A stretch of DNA of 64,000 bases from Phoronis australis. Its lineage: Eukaryota; Phoronida; Phoronidae. The stretch lies in assembly GCA_002633005.1 (NCBI GenBank), contig NMRA01000142.1, positions 666,860 to 730,859 on the forward strand, given 5' to 3'. The number at the start of each line of letters is the position of its first letter. Positions within the stretch are counted from its first letter, which is position 1. Positions 32,156-45,096 of the stretch are shown one piece after another. The notes under the pieces are model-generated. The model was given only the letters and a program-made list of their open reading frames with translations, did no database searches and had not been told where the DNA came from. Position numbers and translations under genes: made by a program.

Positions 32156-32386
32156 CAGGGTGTCCCAAAATTGCCCTGCATTGCTTTACAATGCAGGGAG
32201 TTTAAATTCAGTTAACATAGATCAGACTTTGGACCCCGGCATATTGTAAGGTTGCAACTTGTTGTGTAGGTAGGCAGGTGAGCAGGACATGTCTTATAAG
32301 CACTTAAACCAGTAATCTTGTTCCTTAGTCAATAAACAAGCCAGTTATTGTCATTTGAAACGCGAGTACACTTTTGGGACATACTG
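32156..32386. mobile_element. Mariner-type MITE, 231 bp
   Basis: Ends CAGGGTGTCCCAAAA and TTTTGGGACATACTG form 15-bp terminal inverted repeats with two mismatches, flanked on both sides by TA (32154-32155 and 32387-32388), the Tc1/mariner target duplication. An internal CCCTGCATTG/CAATGCAGGG hairpin lies near 32174. There is no transposase. Confidence 0.7.
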
Positions 32387-32388
32387 TA

Positions 32389-33640
32389 TATCTCACAACA
32401 TAACCGCACTAAGATTTCAAAAAGAGGCTAAGCAAAGTAGGTCGCTGACAGCTGCAAGCCAAATTCTAGTAGAACGACATTCTATGAAGCAACGTCACTG
32501 GTTTCAGAATAAGTATTGCGTAATTAAATAATTCTATAAATCATACCAAACACATTTCACTGTAAATCACGGGTAATAACTAGTAAACACATCAAAGAAT
32601 AGTTCTGAAAACAAAATGTCAGGCTATGACAAGTATCATTTCAACATGTGGCCACCGGGATCTGATTTAAGAGGACGTTTGGCACAAGAACAACAACAGT
32701 TTTGTAAATTTAAATTCATCTCAGTAAATGGGCCACATTGCAGGATAATTCCGGTAAAGAAAGCGAGACTTTATGTGAACAAAAAACAAAGTACAGCTCT
32801 GACGTAATCGTGGATTCAATAATACTGTAGGCGCAATAGATGAGGCTTAACTCATTAATTGCAAAAGAGCAATAAAATATATTCAACAGTTTAAGTAAAA
32901 GATTGTCAACTTCTAACTTGTATAACACCACAACAGATAAGGTCATACTGTACTAAGTCCTGAATATTTTCCCTTCCAACCCCCTACCCTCATTTCTCTG
33001 AGAAGGTAGGCCCATCGGTAAATTAACTCACTTATTTTCCAATTGAACTGTCTGGAGGCACTCATTATAGATGCCAAAATTTTTGTTCTAAACTTACACT
33101 TGAAAAAACATTATTTTGTCAGATACCAAATAGGAGGTTTTGAGTTGTCCTCACGTTTTACAGTCTACTGTGCAAGAGCAAACATAACCTTTAAATTTAG
33201 GCCCTACCTAGTCAACTCATTGTGCATGCTTGATAGCTATGTCTTTGGCTAAAGACAATAAATATATGTATTGGACAAGTTATCCAACTTAAAATACTTA
33301 ACACATACACTTTTTAACAACAAGTATCCAGAACCAAGAAATCTGGAAGGTGGTAAATTAAATGAGACAGAACTTAAATTCATATCAACAGTAACAATAA
33401 TAGTAGCACCTCAGAGAACTAAGCTTTAAATGTTAATAATAATTTACAAATAATAACAACACAAACAAAAAGTATGATGGCAAAAAAATGAAACAAAAAT
33501 TAAATTATATGATAGGGATAACACTAAGGACAATTAAAATGATATTGGTAAAGGTTTGTAAAAATCAAGAGAAATTCCGGATTGTAAACACAGGACAAAG
33601 ACTATCATTGGCCAAGGTTAGCCTTCACTGTAATGGCTAT
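32389..33640. other. Downstream of TMEM164, no gene recognised
   Basis: AT-rich sequence with frames of up to 94 codons and no motif. Part could be an extended 3' UTR of TMEM164. Confidence 0.35.
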
Positions 33641-33646
33641 TTTATT
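33641..33646 (-). terminator. Possible polyadenylation signal of TMEM164
   Basis: AATAAA on the minus strand, about 185 nt after the TMEM164 stop codon (33829-33831). It is the first such hexamer downstream that I noticed. Confidence 0.35.
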
Positions 33647-33828
33647 TGTGTTTGTTGTCTATTTAAGTTATCAATGTTTAATTTTGCTGCAAACTTAACA
33701 AGTTTGTATAAAAATCTCTTTAAAATGAGTGGATGCAGAGCACACGATGGTAGAGGGGTTATTCACAACTAGCCATCACCGAGTCTCCAAAGTGATCAAA
33801 AGCAGACCAACATGCCAATTGTATGAGA

Positions 33829-34050
33829 TCAGGAGAACTTCACATGACCATTTAGGAGACTTCCTCCGTTGACGCTGTCGTCCGTCATTTGCTTTTTGGG
33901 CAGAAAGTAGATGGCCACCGCCGTGTACACCTTGCCAAAGAGGAGAATGAGTATCCCAGAATGCACCACAGCTACTTGACGGTAGAAGGGTCCGTAGAAC
34001 GGGTCAGACACGGCTGGACATACGGAGTTGTTTAAGTTTACCTTGGAAAC
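33829..34050 (-). CDS. TMEM164: TMEM164 exon 5 (last coding exon)
   Basis: The acceptor TTTCTAG ends at 34051, followed by VSKVNLNNSVCPAVSDPFYG, a highly conserved block of TMEM164 (human has VNLNN and a SDPFYGP core). A final membrane segment rich in Val/Ile/Leu and a hydrophilic 20-residue tail come before the stop. The phase (0) matches exon 4. This exon gives residues 217-289 of a predicted 289-residue protein, close to the human length of 297 as I recall it. The tail after the last membrane segment is not conserved with what I remember of the human protein. Confidence 0.93.
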   Translation of the reverse strand, partial: VSKVNLNNSVCPAVSDPFYGPFYRQVAVVHSGILILLFGKVYTAVAIYFLPKKQMTDDSVNGGSLLNGHVKFS

Positions 34051-35471
34051 CTAGAAACGGAAGAAAAGTAACCAGTGTGTGAGAAATCGAAATACCGGTA
34101 GCATAGCTTGTCATGAAATCGATTGAAAGGTTCTGTGCTTTCTCATGACGACGAACAAGACCCAACATGCTTTCCAGTAAGTAAACTTAACTTGTTGATA
34201 TGAATGTCTAACTCATAGCTATGCATTCAAATGATAAAACTTCAAACACTGGGGCATTTCTCAGCTTTGCCTAAGAACATTCCTGTGGACCCTTTCATAA
34301 TTACCTTGTAAGCATTGGTCACGAATGTATTGAACTCACTTTGCATTCCAAAGCTCGCATTGCCTCACATGTAGGTACAGAATATTAACAGAAAACAGCT
34401 GGATTACCAAGGCTCTGGGGCTGGTTTTATCAAAGTTCGTGCCCCAGGTCTCAGCTAAGACAATCACAGAGTTACATGTGTTATACATCGGAATGAAAAA
34501 CTGCAACTGATGTGAACTTGCCCATTGTTCATATCCATTCTTGAATCGGCTACAAACCTGTGTTCCGTCAAAAAAAAAACAACTTCCTATGACAACTCGC
34601 CGGTGTAAAAATGATCTCAACTTGTACATAACTCGGACATGAAGTGGTTTCTGGGCTTGGATAGATATGACACATTGTTATTGCTCGAGATGACACTCGC
34701 CGCATAAAGTGATCTCTGGCATGCTGTGGTAAGCCAACTAATGTAGAGCCTGATCTCGAGCAATAATGAACTGTCAGTTCTTTTCAAGCCTTTAAATGGT
34801 CTCTCATTTGACTAAAGAACAAATTGAGACCAATTTCATGACTGTTAGTGATCTTAATCAAAACTTGGTCTATAGCTACAACAAACTTTATTAACTGATT
34901 TCCATCAATCAATTTCCAGCCTATTTTATGCTACTCCACTCTGTTTCATTTGTCACGGAACAACTCTACAGAATCTCATTTAAATATGAAATCCAAAACA
35001 TTTGATTAATTCTTGAATTTATAAAACATTAACAATGGGTGTTTTGAAGCCGTGTGTTTATGAAAGCGTGACCTCGCAAATATCACGACATCAACTGACG
35101 GGGTTACTCAGAATCCCACAGTGAGGTATTTGCTTTAGTCAAAGGTCAGACTACCCATCTCTGACTGACTCACCATCACATCCAGGTCAGAATTAACGGG
35201 ACATGTTGCATTAGACAGCGGGAAAAGAAATATAAACACTGAAATTTCCCTTGCTGCTCGTAGGCTATTTCATGACAGTTTGGAAAATTTTGTCTGCGTA
35301 TCTTAAAATGAGTGCATCTTGAGGGTTCTAGAAAAAACTATTCATTTACGAAATGAAAATTATTCATAATTTTTAATGAACTATGTATACTTATAAAAAT
35401 CAGTTTCAACAGTCTTAGCTATGACCGGGCTTTCTTTAAGTGATGAAACAGCCCTCTGATATTCAACTTAC
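34051..35471 (-). other. TMEM164 intron 4
   Basis: Bounded by the GTAAGT donor at 35471 and the acceptor at 34051. It contains a decayed copy of the dispersed repeat (about 34690-34880) and nothing else recognised. Confidence 0.85.
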
Positions 35472-35572
35472 CTGGGACACAGATTGGAGAATGACCCAGT
35501 GGTAGAGGAAGAGAATACCTTTACTCATGATAGCCCAGCTAAAGTCGGACAAGGGTTCTGGTGTGAACACGC
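35472..35572 (-). CDS. TMEM164: TMEM164 exon 4
   Basis: This 101-nt exon lies between the acceptor TTACCCAG and the donor CAG|GTAAGT. It enters in phase 1, completing a Gly codon with exon 3, and reads VFTPEPLSDFSWAIMSKGIL and then FLYHWVILQ. The TPEPLS-F-WA core and the following hydrophobic helix match TMEM164 closely. It corresponds to residues 183-216. Confidence 0.93.
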
Positions 35573-37247
35573 CTGGGTAAGTAGAAAAATGGAAAGATTA
35601 CATGACTAACAGTTGAATGAAGCACCTTTTGCAAATAAAAATTTATCAATAACTACGTGGTCCAGATGGCCCAACATTTTTGGAATTGGTACAAGTAAAA
35701 CAGCTGAATAATGGAGAAAATATTCAAGAATAGGAAACCATCGAAATTCCAGCACTATTTAGGCTAGATGCTAGTGATTGCAATTCTTAATTCTGCTTGT
35801 AGACTTTGAAACAAGAAGCACAGAAGTGCCTGTAACCAATTATTTTAAGGTTGTTTTGAACCTTCTGATATCTTGGCATGACTGCATTCAAAAGTTAGAA
35901 GCAGAAGATGCTTGGGAAATTAAGATTTTACATTCGAACCCTGGCCACTCGCAAAGCGCAATAACCACAATATGTTCCAACAGCTTTGCAGGGAGAAAGT
36001 AATTTTCTGATTGGCCTTGACGCAGAAAAGAACCTGAAATCCCGCGATCACTGTCAGACAATCCGCTAAGGCAGCTAAATCCCACTTGATAAATAGCAGA
36101 GTATTTTAAGCATACATAGCAAGTTATTAAGACACAGGATTTGATTTCAGCCAAAGTTTAGCAGACTACAGTGTGAATTGGCGATTTGTAATGGAATCAC
36201 AAAAACACTACAACTTTGGTCGTTTTATACTTTTATGTTCAAAGATAATAATTTCAAGAACTCAATCGCATCCAACAATCTCAAAAATGCGTTTGCTAAC
36301 AGTAAAACGAACTTCTAAAACGGCATGAACAATTCACAGCTCTATCAGTCTCTGCCACAGTGAGATAAAACTTCATACTGAATCTCGTAGTTAAGCACGA
36401 CTTGAACACAACAGACTACTCATCATGACAATATCACACTATAGTCCGGACAGTCAATAAATGCGGCAAAATCGCACAACTTTCAAACAAAAATAGCCAC
36501 CAAAAAATTGCTCCTTTTTAAGTATTTCTAACATCGTAATCGAGAAGAACTCGGAATGACACAGCAGTAATTTTATACTACTGTTTGCCTAGTAATTAGC
36601 TTTTATAGGGTTCAATGATGTTTCTGATCAGTTTGATGTACTTGATTAGATTTCATATTGCTGTACAACTACATACTTGTTGATTTAAAAAATGTTTCAC
36701 CTAAAAAAAATTATGTTAATTGTCTTCCATTTGAACCAACGGATATTAGAATTCCAGTAGTCATAACTGAGTGAGTTGTGCGCACATAAGTGGCGTTTAC
36801 ACTTCAAAAGTTGACACGGATCAGCTGACACGGAACGAGTTGTTCCAGAGTGTAAACGAGACTGACACGGAACAAATTGACACCACGGTGACAAATTTTG
36901 CCACCCGTTTGTGTCCGAACATCTTGCTCCGTGTCAATTATATGTCTAAACGCGAAACTGGGACAAGGCGGAAAGGATCATCTCTACAGCGCTTGCCTAA
37001 TGACCTACGTACGGGTTCTTTGTCTCTGCAACTCTCGTCACTTGTAAACCTGCGCATGTGCGATCCAGTCTCTCCAGCCTGCAATTTCCGTCTTGCCACA
37101 GTTAGTGAGCTGTGTGTGTAAACGCCGCTTGACACGGGTCAATTTGCTCTGTGTCTGTTGCTCCGGCACAAAAGTTGATGTCTAAAACGGGACTATAGCA
37201 ACACTACCCCAGTGCAACTAAATTACGACGCAATGATGACCACTTAC
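35573..37247 (-). other. TMEM164 intron 3
   Basis: Contains a foldback MITE (36788-37130) and otherwise AT-rich sequence. The 88-codon minus-strand frame at 35888-36154 has no motif. Confidence 0.85.
36788..37130. mobile_element. Foldback-type MITE, ~343 bp
   Basis: Terminal inverted repeats AAGTGGCGTTTACAC (36788-36802) and GTGTAAACGCCGCTT (37116-37130) match at 14 of 15 positions. Repeated GACACGG words occur inside and just beyond the right end, so a second partial copy or a longer element is possible. Open frames across it on both strands are by-products. Confidence 0.6.
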
Positions 37248-37326
37248 CTCCATGGTAGATCAGATATAAAGGAATGACGAGAATGAGGGCATGCTGCAAC
37301 CAGTAGATGAACACTTCCAACGGCAA
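37248..37326 (-). CDS. TMEM164: TMEM164 exon 3
   Basis: This 79-nt exon has the acceptor TTTTCAG at its 5' side and the donor GGAG|GTAAGT. It reads LPLEVFIYWLQHALILVIPL and then YLIYHG. The His of WLQH (residue 168 of the predicted protein) aligns with human His181, reported as important for acyltransferase activity. The spacing of 58 residues from the NPCH Cys110 equals the human Cys123-His181 spacing as I recall it. It ends in phase 1. Confidence 0.93.
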
Positions 37327-37927
37327 CTGAAAAGACAAGAGAGCACACTGCAAGAGGTTTGCATGGAGGGCTCACAACCAAAAGAGCACGAGTTCCACTA
37401 TGTGGTCATGTAGTCGTGTCCTTGATCAAGGCACTAAGCTGTATTGCTCCAATAACGAGATGGCATCTGATACTGAAGGATTTGAAAGACAATTCGATTA
37501 CGCTGTGTTACCAAAAACAGGATTTGCATCCTCCCCAGTCAAGCTGGTGGCATGTGTTCAGTATTGGAAGGTTTAGCCAACACCACAAGTCTTAGAAGAT
37601 GTCTTCTGGAACTCGAAGTATTAACAGTTCGGCCATAATTAATGACATTTTCAAAAGCGTGCATAAATACTTTTTGGGCAGACTCCATGTCGCCACAATA
37701 AAGAGCACTTCCGTTATGGCGAGTTCCCCTTTAGTGTATATGTGCGTAATTAGGTTCATGTGCCTATTTGAATGGATAGATTTTCGCCAAAATTTTTTGG
37801 ACTTTTTTAAAACATACGCAGGACATTTCCCCCTCTACTAGCTTCTCCCATATATATAATACATATGTATACATATACATATATGTGAATTCTAACACTT
37901 TTAAAATATATTAAAAACATACTAGTA

Positions 37928-38074
37928 CAGGGGCGGATCTACGATTTTGAGTTGGGGGCGACAGAGCATAGGATTAACCAGAATTTCGACAGATGCGCGC
38001 GCCTAGCCTAATTGTGGGCATGCAGGGGTCTCGGCGCCTGGGTTTGCGGACCTTTTGACTAAAAAAAAAAACGN
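37928..38074. mobile_element. MITE-like fragment related to 27541-27690
   Basis: Begins CAGGGGCGGATCTACGATTT followed by a G-rich patch, like the element at 27.5 kb. The right end is not found; an ambiguous base after a run of A is at 38074. Confidence 0.35.
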
Positions 38075-40332
38075 ACTGTAGTATACACCTTATTTTAGCA
38101 CTCTCCCCACAGCCTATTTGTAGACAATATTGTAGAAGATCCTTTACTTTCACTGACTGACCAATGACTTAGTGTCTTCACTGTCTTGTATACTCATAAA
38201 TAAGAAAAATAAGCTTGTGATATTTACCTAATGCAAATTGCAGTCAATTCATTCGTAAAATTTTTCAGTTGCACCTTTTGCACATGTTTCGGCAATAGTT
38301 ACAGAATCCCGGATTTTGAGAGCCAGTTTCCTCTACAGCGTAACTGGTACTCAAAATTTTCGACCCCCCTGTATAAACTGGTTCTCAAAATCCAGGACCC
38401 AGGAGACTTATAACAACCCACATTTCTACAAGAAATGTGCATTTTACCCCCAGAGCATAAGGAAAGCTGTATGTCACTACTTCAAAAGCCTTAGGCTCCA
38501 ATTCATTATGTGCCCAAGGTTGATTTATAGTTAGAAATGCAAAGACTTTAAGTGTGATCTTATCTCGTCATAAACTGTGGAAAACAACTGGCCGCTTAAT
38601 TTCCAACAGTATTAAACAACAATTTTGAAAGAATAACCAACCTGAAGTTTGAGTCTGCAATTATAACAGCTTTGTTGCATCAACAACACTTGCAAATTGC
38701 ATTTTAGGGATCTCCGCAGTACAAATGTATCTAGATTTTTATAAGGCTTTGGGCTAATTGGCAGTAATTACAGAAAAAATCATGTTTAGTTGTGGCTGGG
38801 GCTACATGACCACTAATACTGGTTTGTCCAGTGTACTAGCAGCACATGTTATGTCTGAAATTCAATTGGAAGGAGTTAAAGAAAGATAAGGCCATCAGAT
38901 AATAGACAGATCGTGCAGGATATGAGTTTCTAAATGATCACGAAGCATTGCGGATTTTATTTACGAGTCGCTCCAAATGTGCCTAGTCTTCCGTGAATTT
39001 TTTTTCTCATGTTCATGACACCTCAAAAACATTTCATGCGGCATGATATAAGGATGAGGGTTAAAAAAAATAATCACTGTATGTTGATTCCTTATCTCTG
39101 TTTTTACAGTGTGCAGAACGGCTGGTATTACAAACGATAGGATTTAGACAGGTGCAGATAATGCATCCCTCGTGATATTGTACACCATTCTCCAGGCAAC
39201 TGATATCAAAGATGGTTCAGCCGAGGATTTTATTTACCCCTCCAGCATGTCTACCTTCATTACAGATTGTTTCCTATGTCTCACCTTCCCCTAGCATTTT
39301 TTAAAACTTAACATTTACATACGGCCATGAATGCGAGAGAAGTTTAAATCTGCTGAGTACGCATCTAATGTCACAAAAGTAATTTTTACGGTTTTAAAAT
39401 GGGTTTCCACTTTATTCAACTGGTGTTTTAAGAACTGACAGGTTTCTGTTGCTTGAGATAAGACTCTATAAAGTCATATCCACACTATGACATATCCTCT
39501 GGCTGGAACAATATCGTCCCAGTTAACTGAGTGTCCCCATTGCCAGCACCCAGTGCACAAAATTAGGACAAAAATAGAGGGATCGCCCATATATACACAA
39601 CTATCTGAGCAAGTGCACAGATGATAAATACTTCCTTCTAATTTTGTCTCCAATGTGTCAGCATACTACAGTTTGCACTTAGGGAAAGTTCCGCATGAAC
39701 AGGTTATCCTTACCTAGATAAGATTGTCCCATACTAGAACCAGATTGTTCAAGGATAACTTGAAGCGTGTAGGGTACCACTAAGGTTGGATAATGACCCA
39801 GTTTGTCATTTTACGGCCAAAAGCAACATAACTAGCAGGACAGGTCGGCTTTTGAGATCAAACAGATAGAAGAGAACACCTTCTCCAGATTAAGAACGCT
39901 CTTTACGACCCCCATACCAAAACTTGTCCAGTGTTCTCAGCTACTTTTCTCTCCAGAATGTTTGAACAGTGAAGATTGGTGCTCCGAGTCATTTCTTTAA
40001 GAAACATAACTGAATAATGGTAAAATCTCACTACCTATTCAGACAAAAATAATCACTAAAATTGCCCCGTTCTCATTTTCCAATGGTTTCTGAGGTGAAG
40101 GCTCTCCAATGTTTCAAAGCATTGTCTGGTGGTAGTTATTGTACAGAACTTGAACATGAACAAGGATTAATTTCATGCCACATACCCTTAATAGAAAAAA
40201 GAGAAAATAAAGTTCCTATGTCGACCCTATTACGTCCTAAACTGATAATTTTTTAAATAAATTATATTTTACTGTATTGCAAACAAGACTACCTCGAGCA
40301 GGTGAATAACAGAAAACTACTTAGAAATATAT

Positions 40333-40418
40333 TGATAAAAATAAGGGTAATTTATTCAACACACTGATGAAAATAAGGGTGAAAATTTGACGGATAAAGA
40401 TCTGATGAAAATAAGGGT
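40333..40418. repeat. Short triplicated 16-mer
   Basis: TGAT(G/A)AAAATAAGGGT occurs at 40333, 40365 and 40403, separated by unrelated or weakly related spacers. Confidence 0.6.
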
Positions 40419-42879
40419 GGAAATCTGACCAATACCTGATGATCATTACCCTCCTGATTATGCACCAATTGTAATGGGAGAAACTTATATCAAATATCAA
40501 AGTGTATCTACTGCTAGTTGGAAACAGAACTTAGAAAACTAATTAAGGAGACACAATTTAGTATAAGCTAAAATTGAACATTTAGGTCAAGCAAAATTAC
40601 CAGGAATGTATTAGATAAAGTTAAGCCAGACAACAATTCATTAAAAATAGATTTCCACTTCCATTTAAAATGTAAAAACTGGAATAACTAATAAAACAGA
40701 TTAGGAACGAAATTATGAATATTTGAAGAATTGGCGAGATTATACTGTTTGTATATTAATATGTTGAACTGTGGGCCAATGGCCATATGAGTTTTGAAAT
40801 AATCGTTTCGTTTGTTTGTTGTTTGTTTAGTAAAACAGAATTGAATTTGAGGTACAAAATGAAGAGACATCGAAATTCGCTGAAATCATGACTCTTGTAA
40901 TTTCCAGCTTCATTGACATTTAGTAAAGAAGACTTTGATAAAGCCAGTAGATAAGACAAGTCAAACGATATCACACAATTTTACCTTCACGTATTCCTGT
41001 TGAATTATCTCAAACAATCAGAAACTTTTAATTGAAGCAGGGTAAAATGTCACAAAATTTAGGACACAATATGAAACACTATTGAAATTTAATTTTTGTT
41101 TTTATTAAAGATAAGCATAGTACCACAAAATAAATGCTTTATCATTTTTAAGTACTACACTGTAGCCACCATCAGACACTGTTTTGAGAAATTGACGACA
41201 TTCACAACAATTTAAGAATCATTTGAAAAATTTATAAACTTTGGCAATTATTTTTGGCAAAATTGGGGAAATTTTTTAGCAGCAGACACTGGTACACTGT
41301 TCACAAACTGGCTAAAATTCTACCGTTTTAGCTGGCACTTGCCTTGCGCCAGTAGGTACAATGAGCAACGTGAACGGTTGCAAATGTCACTTTTGCTAAA
41401 GCTTTGCTGGTAGGTTTGAGTTATCCCAAAACTACCAGCACATTCCCTAGCACATTTGTAGCCAGACAGCTTACTCTGAAGGACACACGTGGGCAGGGGA
41501 AGAGGCCTCTGCTGTACTAATCAATTTATTGCAGAGAGTGAATGTGCTTTGACATCATGCCATTCCATTTGGGTGGTGAAGAAAACATGGAACTGCTGCT
41601 GAAAAGGACTATTTTGCCGGCAGTTTGTCGGACTACTTAAAACACCAGCCTTTTTTTGCCTCTAAAAAACTGTAAACATTTTCGCCACACAGAGGAGCTA
41701 GTATTGAACACTGACCTGAGGCAGGCAGAGTCAGTATGCCCTCACTATCACAATATTGTCCACTACACGTACATTTATGATTAGCAGCACCCGTCCATAC
41801 TCAATTTTATTACCGTTTAGCGTCTACCCTAAATTTACACGAGATTTCCTGACAGCCTATGTTTTTGTGACTGCCCAACTCACAAGAATTTTAGCTCTCA
41901 AAGCGTTACTGCAACTAACCTGAACAACAAACAGTCAATTTCATCCTCATCTTGCCTTGTTCAGATGGCAAACCAGTCACGTGCTTTATTGGCGGAGATG
42001 TGAAATGGTTTAATATGGACCTGTATGCATTCTACATGTGGAGAATTTCTGGCTTACAATGGTCACCACTTCCCTTAGCCCAAGACAACTTTCATGAAGC
42101 CTATTCAGCGCACCCTTTGTATTGATGTAGATCTGAGCTAATGAGGTGGAAAGATAATAGCTAGCACTACCTTCTTAACAATAGTGGTCATTATTACACC
42201 CAAATTGTTTTTCTCTGGCATTTGCACAGAGTTAAAGCTTGCAATGTGGAGAGCAGTTTTAACTTAGAACATTTTGAATCTAACAAAGAGACTAAAAAGT
42301 TAATTTGCATTGATCTTGACAAAAGGCCACTTCCCAAAGGAATGTTGGTTTTAAATATGTTTCATACCTGTTTTCATTACTTTAATTTAATTTTACTCCT
42401 GTGTACTTGTTTTTTTTCTTCAGGTTAGGGTTGCTATCTTTTTATTTTATGTTTAAACGAAGTATCAAAACAACTTTAAAGTCAGTTAATTGTGAACCCA
42501 TCCCTGAATTTTCCAGATTACAGCTACACCAAACATGTCACAGCAACAAAACTACACGTGCCATTAGTTCAAGTTCAATTTTTATTAGAACTCAAATCGT
42601 AAAATATACATAAAAGTGCAAATATGGTGATAGCCTAACTGAAGACTTGGAACCTCTGGACAATTTTGGTTGCAGTATTCTACTAGCTTTTCCTCAGTCA
42701 TGAAAAAATGAAATCACAGCTCTTGCCCACCGACCAACCTCATCCACTACTTGCGCTCTCTCTTTGACTACAAATGTAGCCATCTTAGTTGTCTTCACAG
42801 GTGTTCCATTACAACTACAAGCTAACTATCGAAATAGGCGCATTTCCGCGAATAGCAGGTTTTCGGTTTAGTGTACTAC

Positions 42880-45094
42880 TCCTGGAGTAAAGTAGTTCGG
42901 CATGCACTGAGCTATAAGCGTGTGTTATTTATAGATGTTTCACTGTAGCTTAGTTGTATATTAAAATAATTATCCACGGGGTATTGTTAACTCCCTGATC
43001 AGCGTTTTTAAATCACCGAGTATATCAATATGCACAGTCGTTTATCTTCAATCGTACCCAATGTTTGTAGTTTTTAGCTTAATAGTTCATCGATTTTTAA
43101 AAATCGAAAACCAATCTTGGTTGTTTTTTTCATCTGAATATAGATGTGGTATTTATTTTTGATGAAAAGTGTTGGTTAATGCATTTTGAAAATTTGACGG
43201 TATGTACAGGCAGAGATGTTTACTATAGTTTATGGTCAGGTAATTATTAATACTGAATTGGGTCTTGCTAGCACCGGACAATGAGGTCATCACAACCGAG
43301 TCCGACTCTGGCGCCGCGCTCTCTTTGATCCCGGTAAAAGCCGCTTAGAAGGACCAGCGGTGAAAAGTCACGCATATCTTTAGAAATAAGTGACTTTCGT
43401 GTAAGCATATCATTCATGGCATGTAATATTATCGTACTCACGATCAAAAATGGTGAAGATATTCACATGAACAGCAGTTTGCTGCATCATGAAATTTAAT
43501 GATAGCGAAATGACAAATATGGCGAAGAACAGGGCCCAATAAAAATAAACTATGTCAGTGTCTTTTTTATAATTATTTAACAATGACCATGTATAAATAC
43601 AACAGTCTAGCATGAATTCTAACTAAACGATTTTTGTTTAGTACAGTAAAAATTCTTCAATTTGGACACGGAAACTCTCACAACTTTTCGTCACTCCAGA
43701 ATTTTGGACAAGGACAATTTGGCATTCATCATATTTCTGAAACTTCAGACACAGCGTTTTCAACAGACACAGAGTGGATAATTTTGCCATCTTACCAGTG
43801 ATTCTTGAACTTGAAATGACCAATATTGTCGATTTCTAGAATGTGGGATATTAGCTCCACCCATGAGCAAAATAATTAATTTTCCAGTCTCGTATATGAT
43901 GATACTTTTTACCTTTTAATACAGAACGCATTGTGATTCATTCGCGGGATCTTCTTGTCCACAAGCCACTACATCGTCACTACGCCACCAGAGCTCTTCA
44001 CCGAATTCAGCACTTTTTAAAGCCTTTTTACACATGTGATTTGTATTCTGAATTCATATTAGGCTTTAAAACAACCGTACAACCCAAACCTCCGGGTGAA
44101 AGCAAACATGCATCGAGGCAACCCAGTTCCCACCAGCATGCAACTTTACATATGTTTTCAATGGCTAAATGTTAACTGAAGTTCAATAAAGATCACCTGT
44201 AGGCAGGCTTTAGCATTTGCATGCTAAGTCTGATGACATGTAGCTTACGATTGCACTGATATAACCAAATTATATTTGTCAAATGTTTTGCAGTAAAACG
44301 TGACCATGTTTCGGATAAAAAACTGGACCTAGCTGAATGAGCAATCGACGTAAGATCGAAAACCCAAACATAGCCTCCTATTACTTAACAGATGTAATCA
44401 GGCTGGACAAATAATTGAATTCACACTCCGGTAAGTTGTTGGCTTTCAAACCCCAAAAATATGATAATGACCTTGGCCCCACCTCTGTCATTATCATATG
44501 TTGGGATCTGAAAACCAACATATTGACCTCTGTCAATAGAAGTCAATAAATTGGCAAGAAAGCGCACACAAAATGGATTTCATTACAGCACAAGAACCAA
44601 CAAAACAACAATGGACAAGAATTTCAAGTCCATGTCCCAAATTTCTGCACTAAACCATGACAGAATGTGAAATATCGACACCTTAAATAAGGAAAAGCCA
44701 ACAGCTGGTTGATAAATGGCCACCAATGATGTCTCTAGTGATGGTTAACCATATATATGGCTGAGCTGAAGGAGAAACCAGCAAACTGGATTGAAGACAA
44801 GAGACTGATAAGAACCAAAGTGAAGCCAACTGATGAGTACAGGTAAGTCTAGATGTTTATTTGACACTTCTGACAACACACCGACATGGGAGCCAATTAC
44901 AAAAAGATGGCAACAGGAAGAAATCAATAATAACGCAAATCAACTTCAAACATTTCAGCATTGCACATACAAGATACAGGTTCCAAGATTTCGCATTCTT
45001 AAAGTGTACAGTCATTTCTTGCTCGTTACAATCTCATTACTAATTTAGACCTTCAATAGTTTCAATGATTGCCGACCGTCATTGTAATCCCTTT
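42880..45094. repeat. First copy of a ~2.2-kb direct duplication
   Basis: Matches 45097-47304 with point differences and short indels throughout (for example about 33 extra bases near 45138 in the second copy). The junction carries a single N at 45095. Confidence 0.93.
43644..43850. mobile_element. Possible pogo/Tigger-like DNA transposon remnant
   Basis: CAGTAAAAATTCTTCAATTTGGACACGG, preceded by TA, resembles the CAGT...GGACAC termini of Tigger-type elements. Similar words recur inverted or diverged nearby and around 24.1-24.3 kb. No transposase is visible. A second copy starts at about 45874. Confidence 0.3.
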
Positions 45095-45095
45095 N
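45095..45095. other. Single ambiguous base at duplication junction
   Basis: The N separates the two 2.2-kb copies. Confidence 0.99.
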
Positions 45096-45096
45096 G

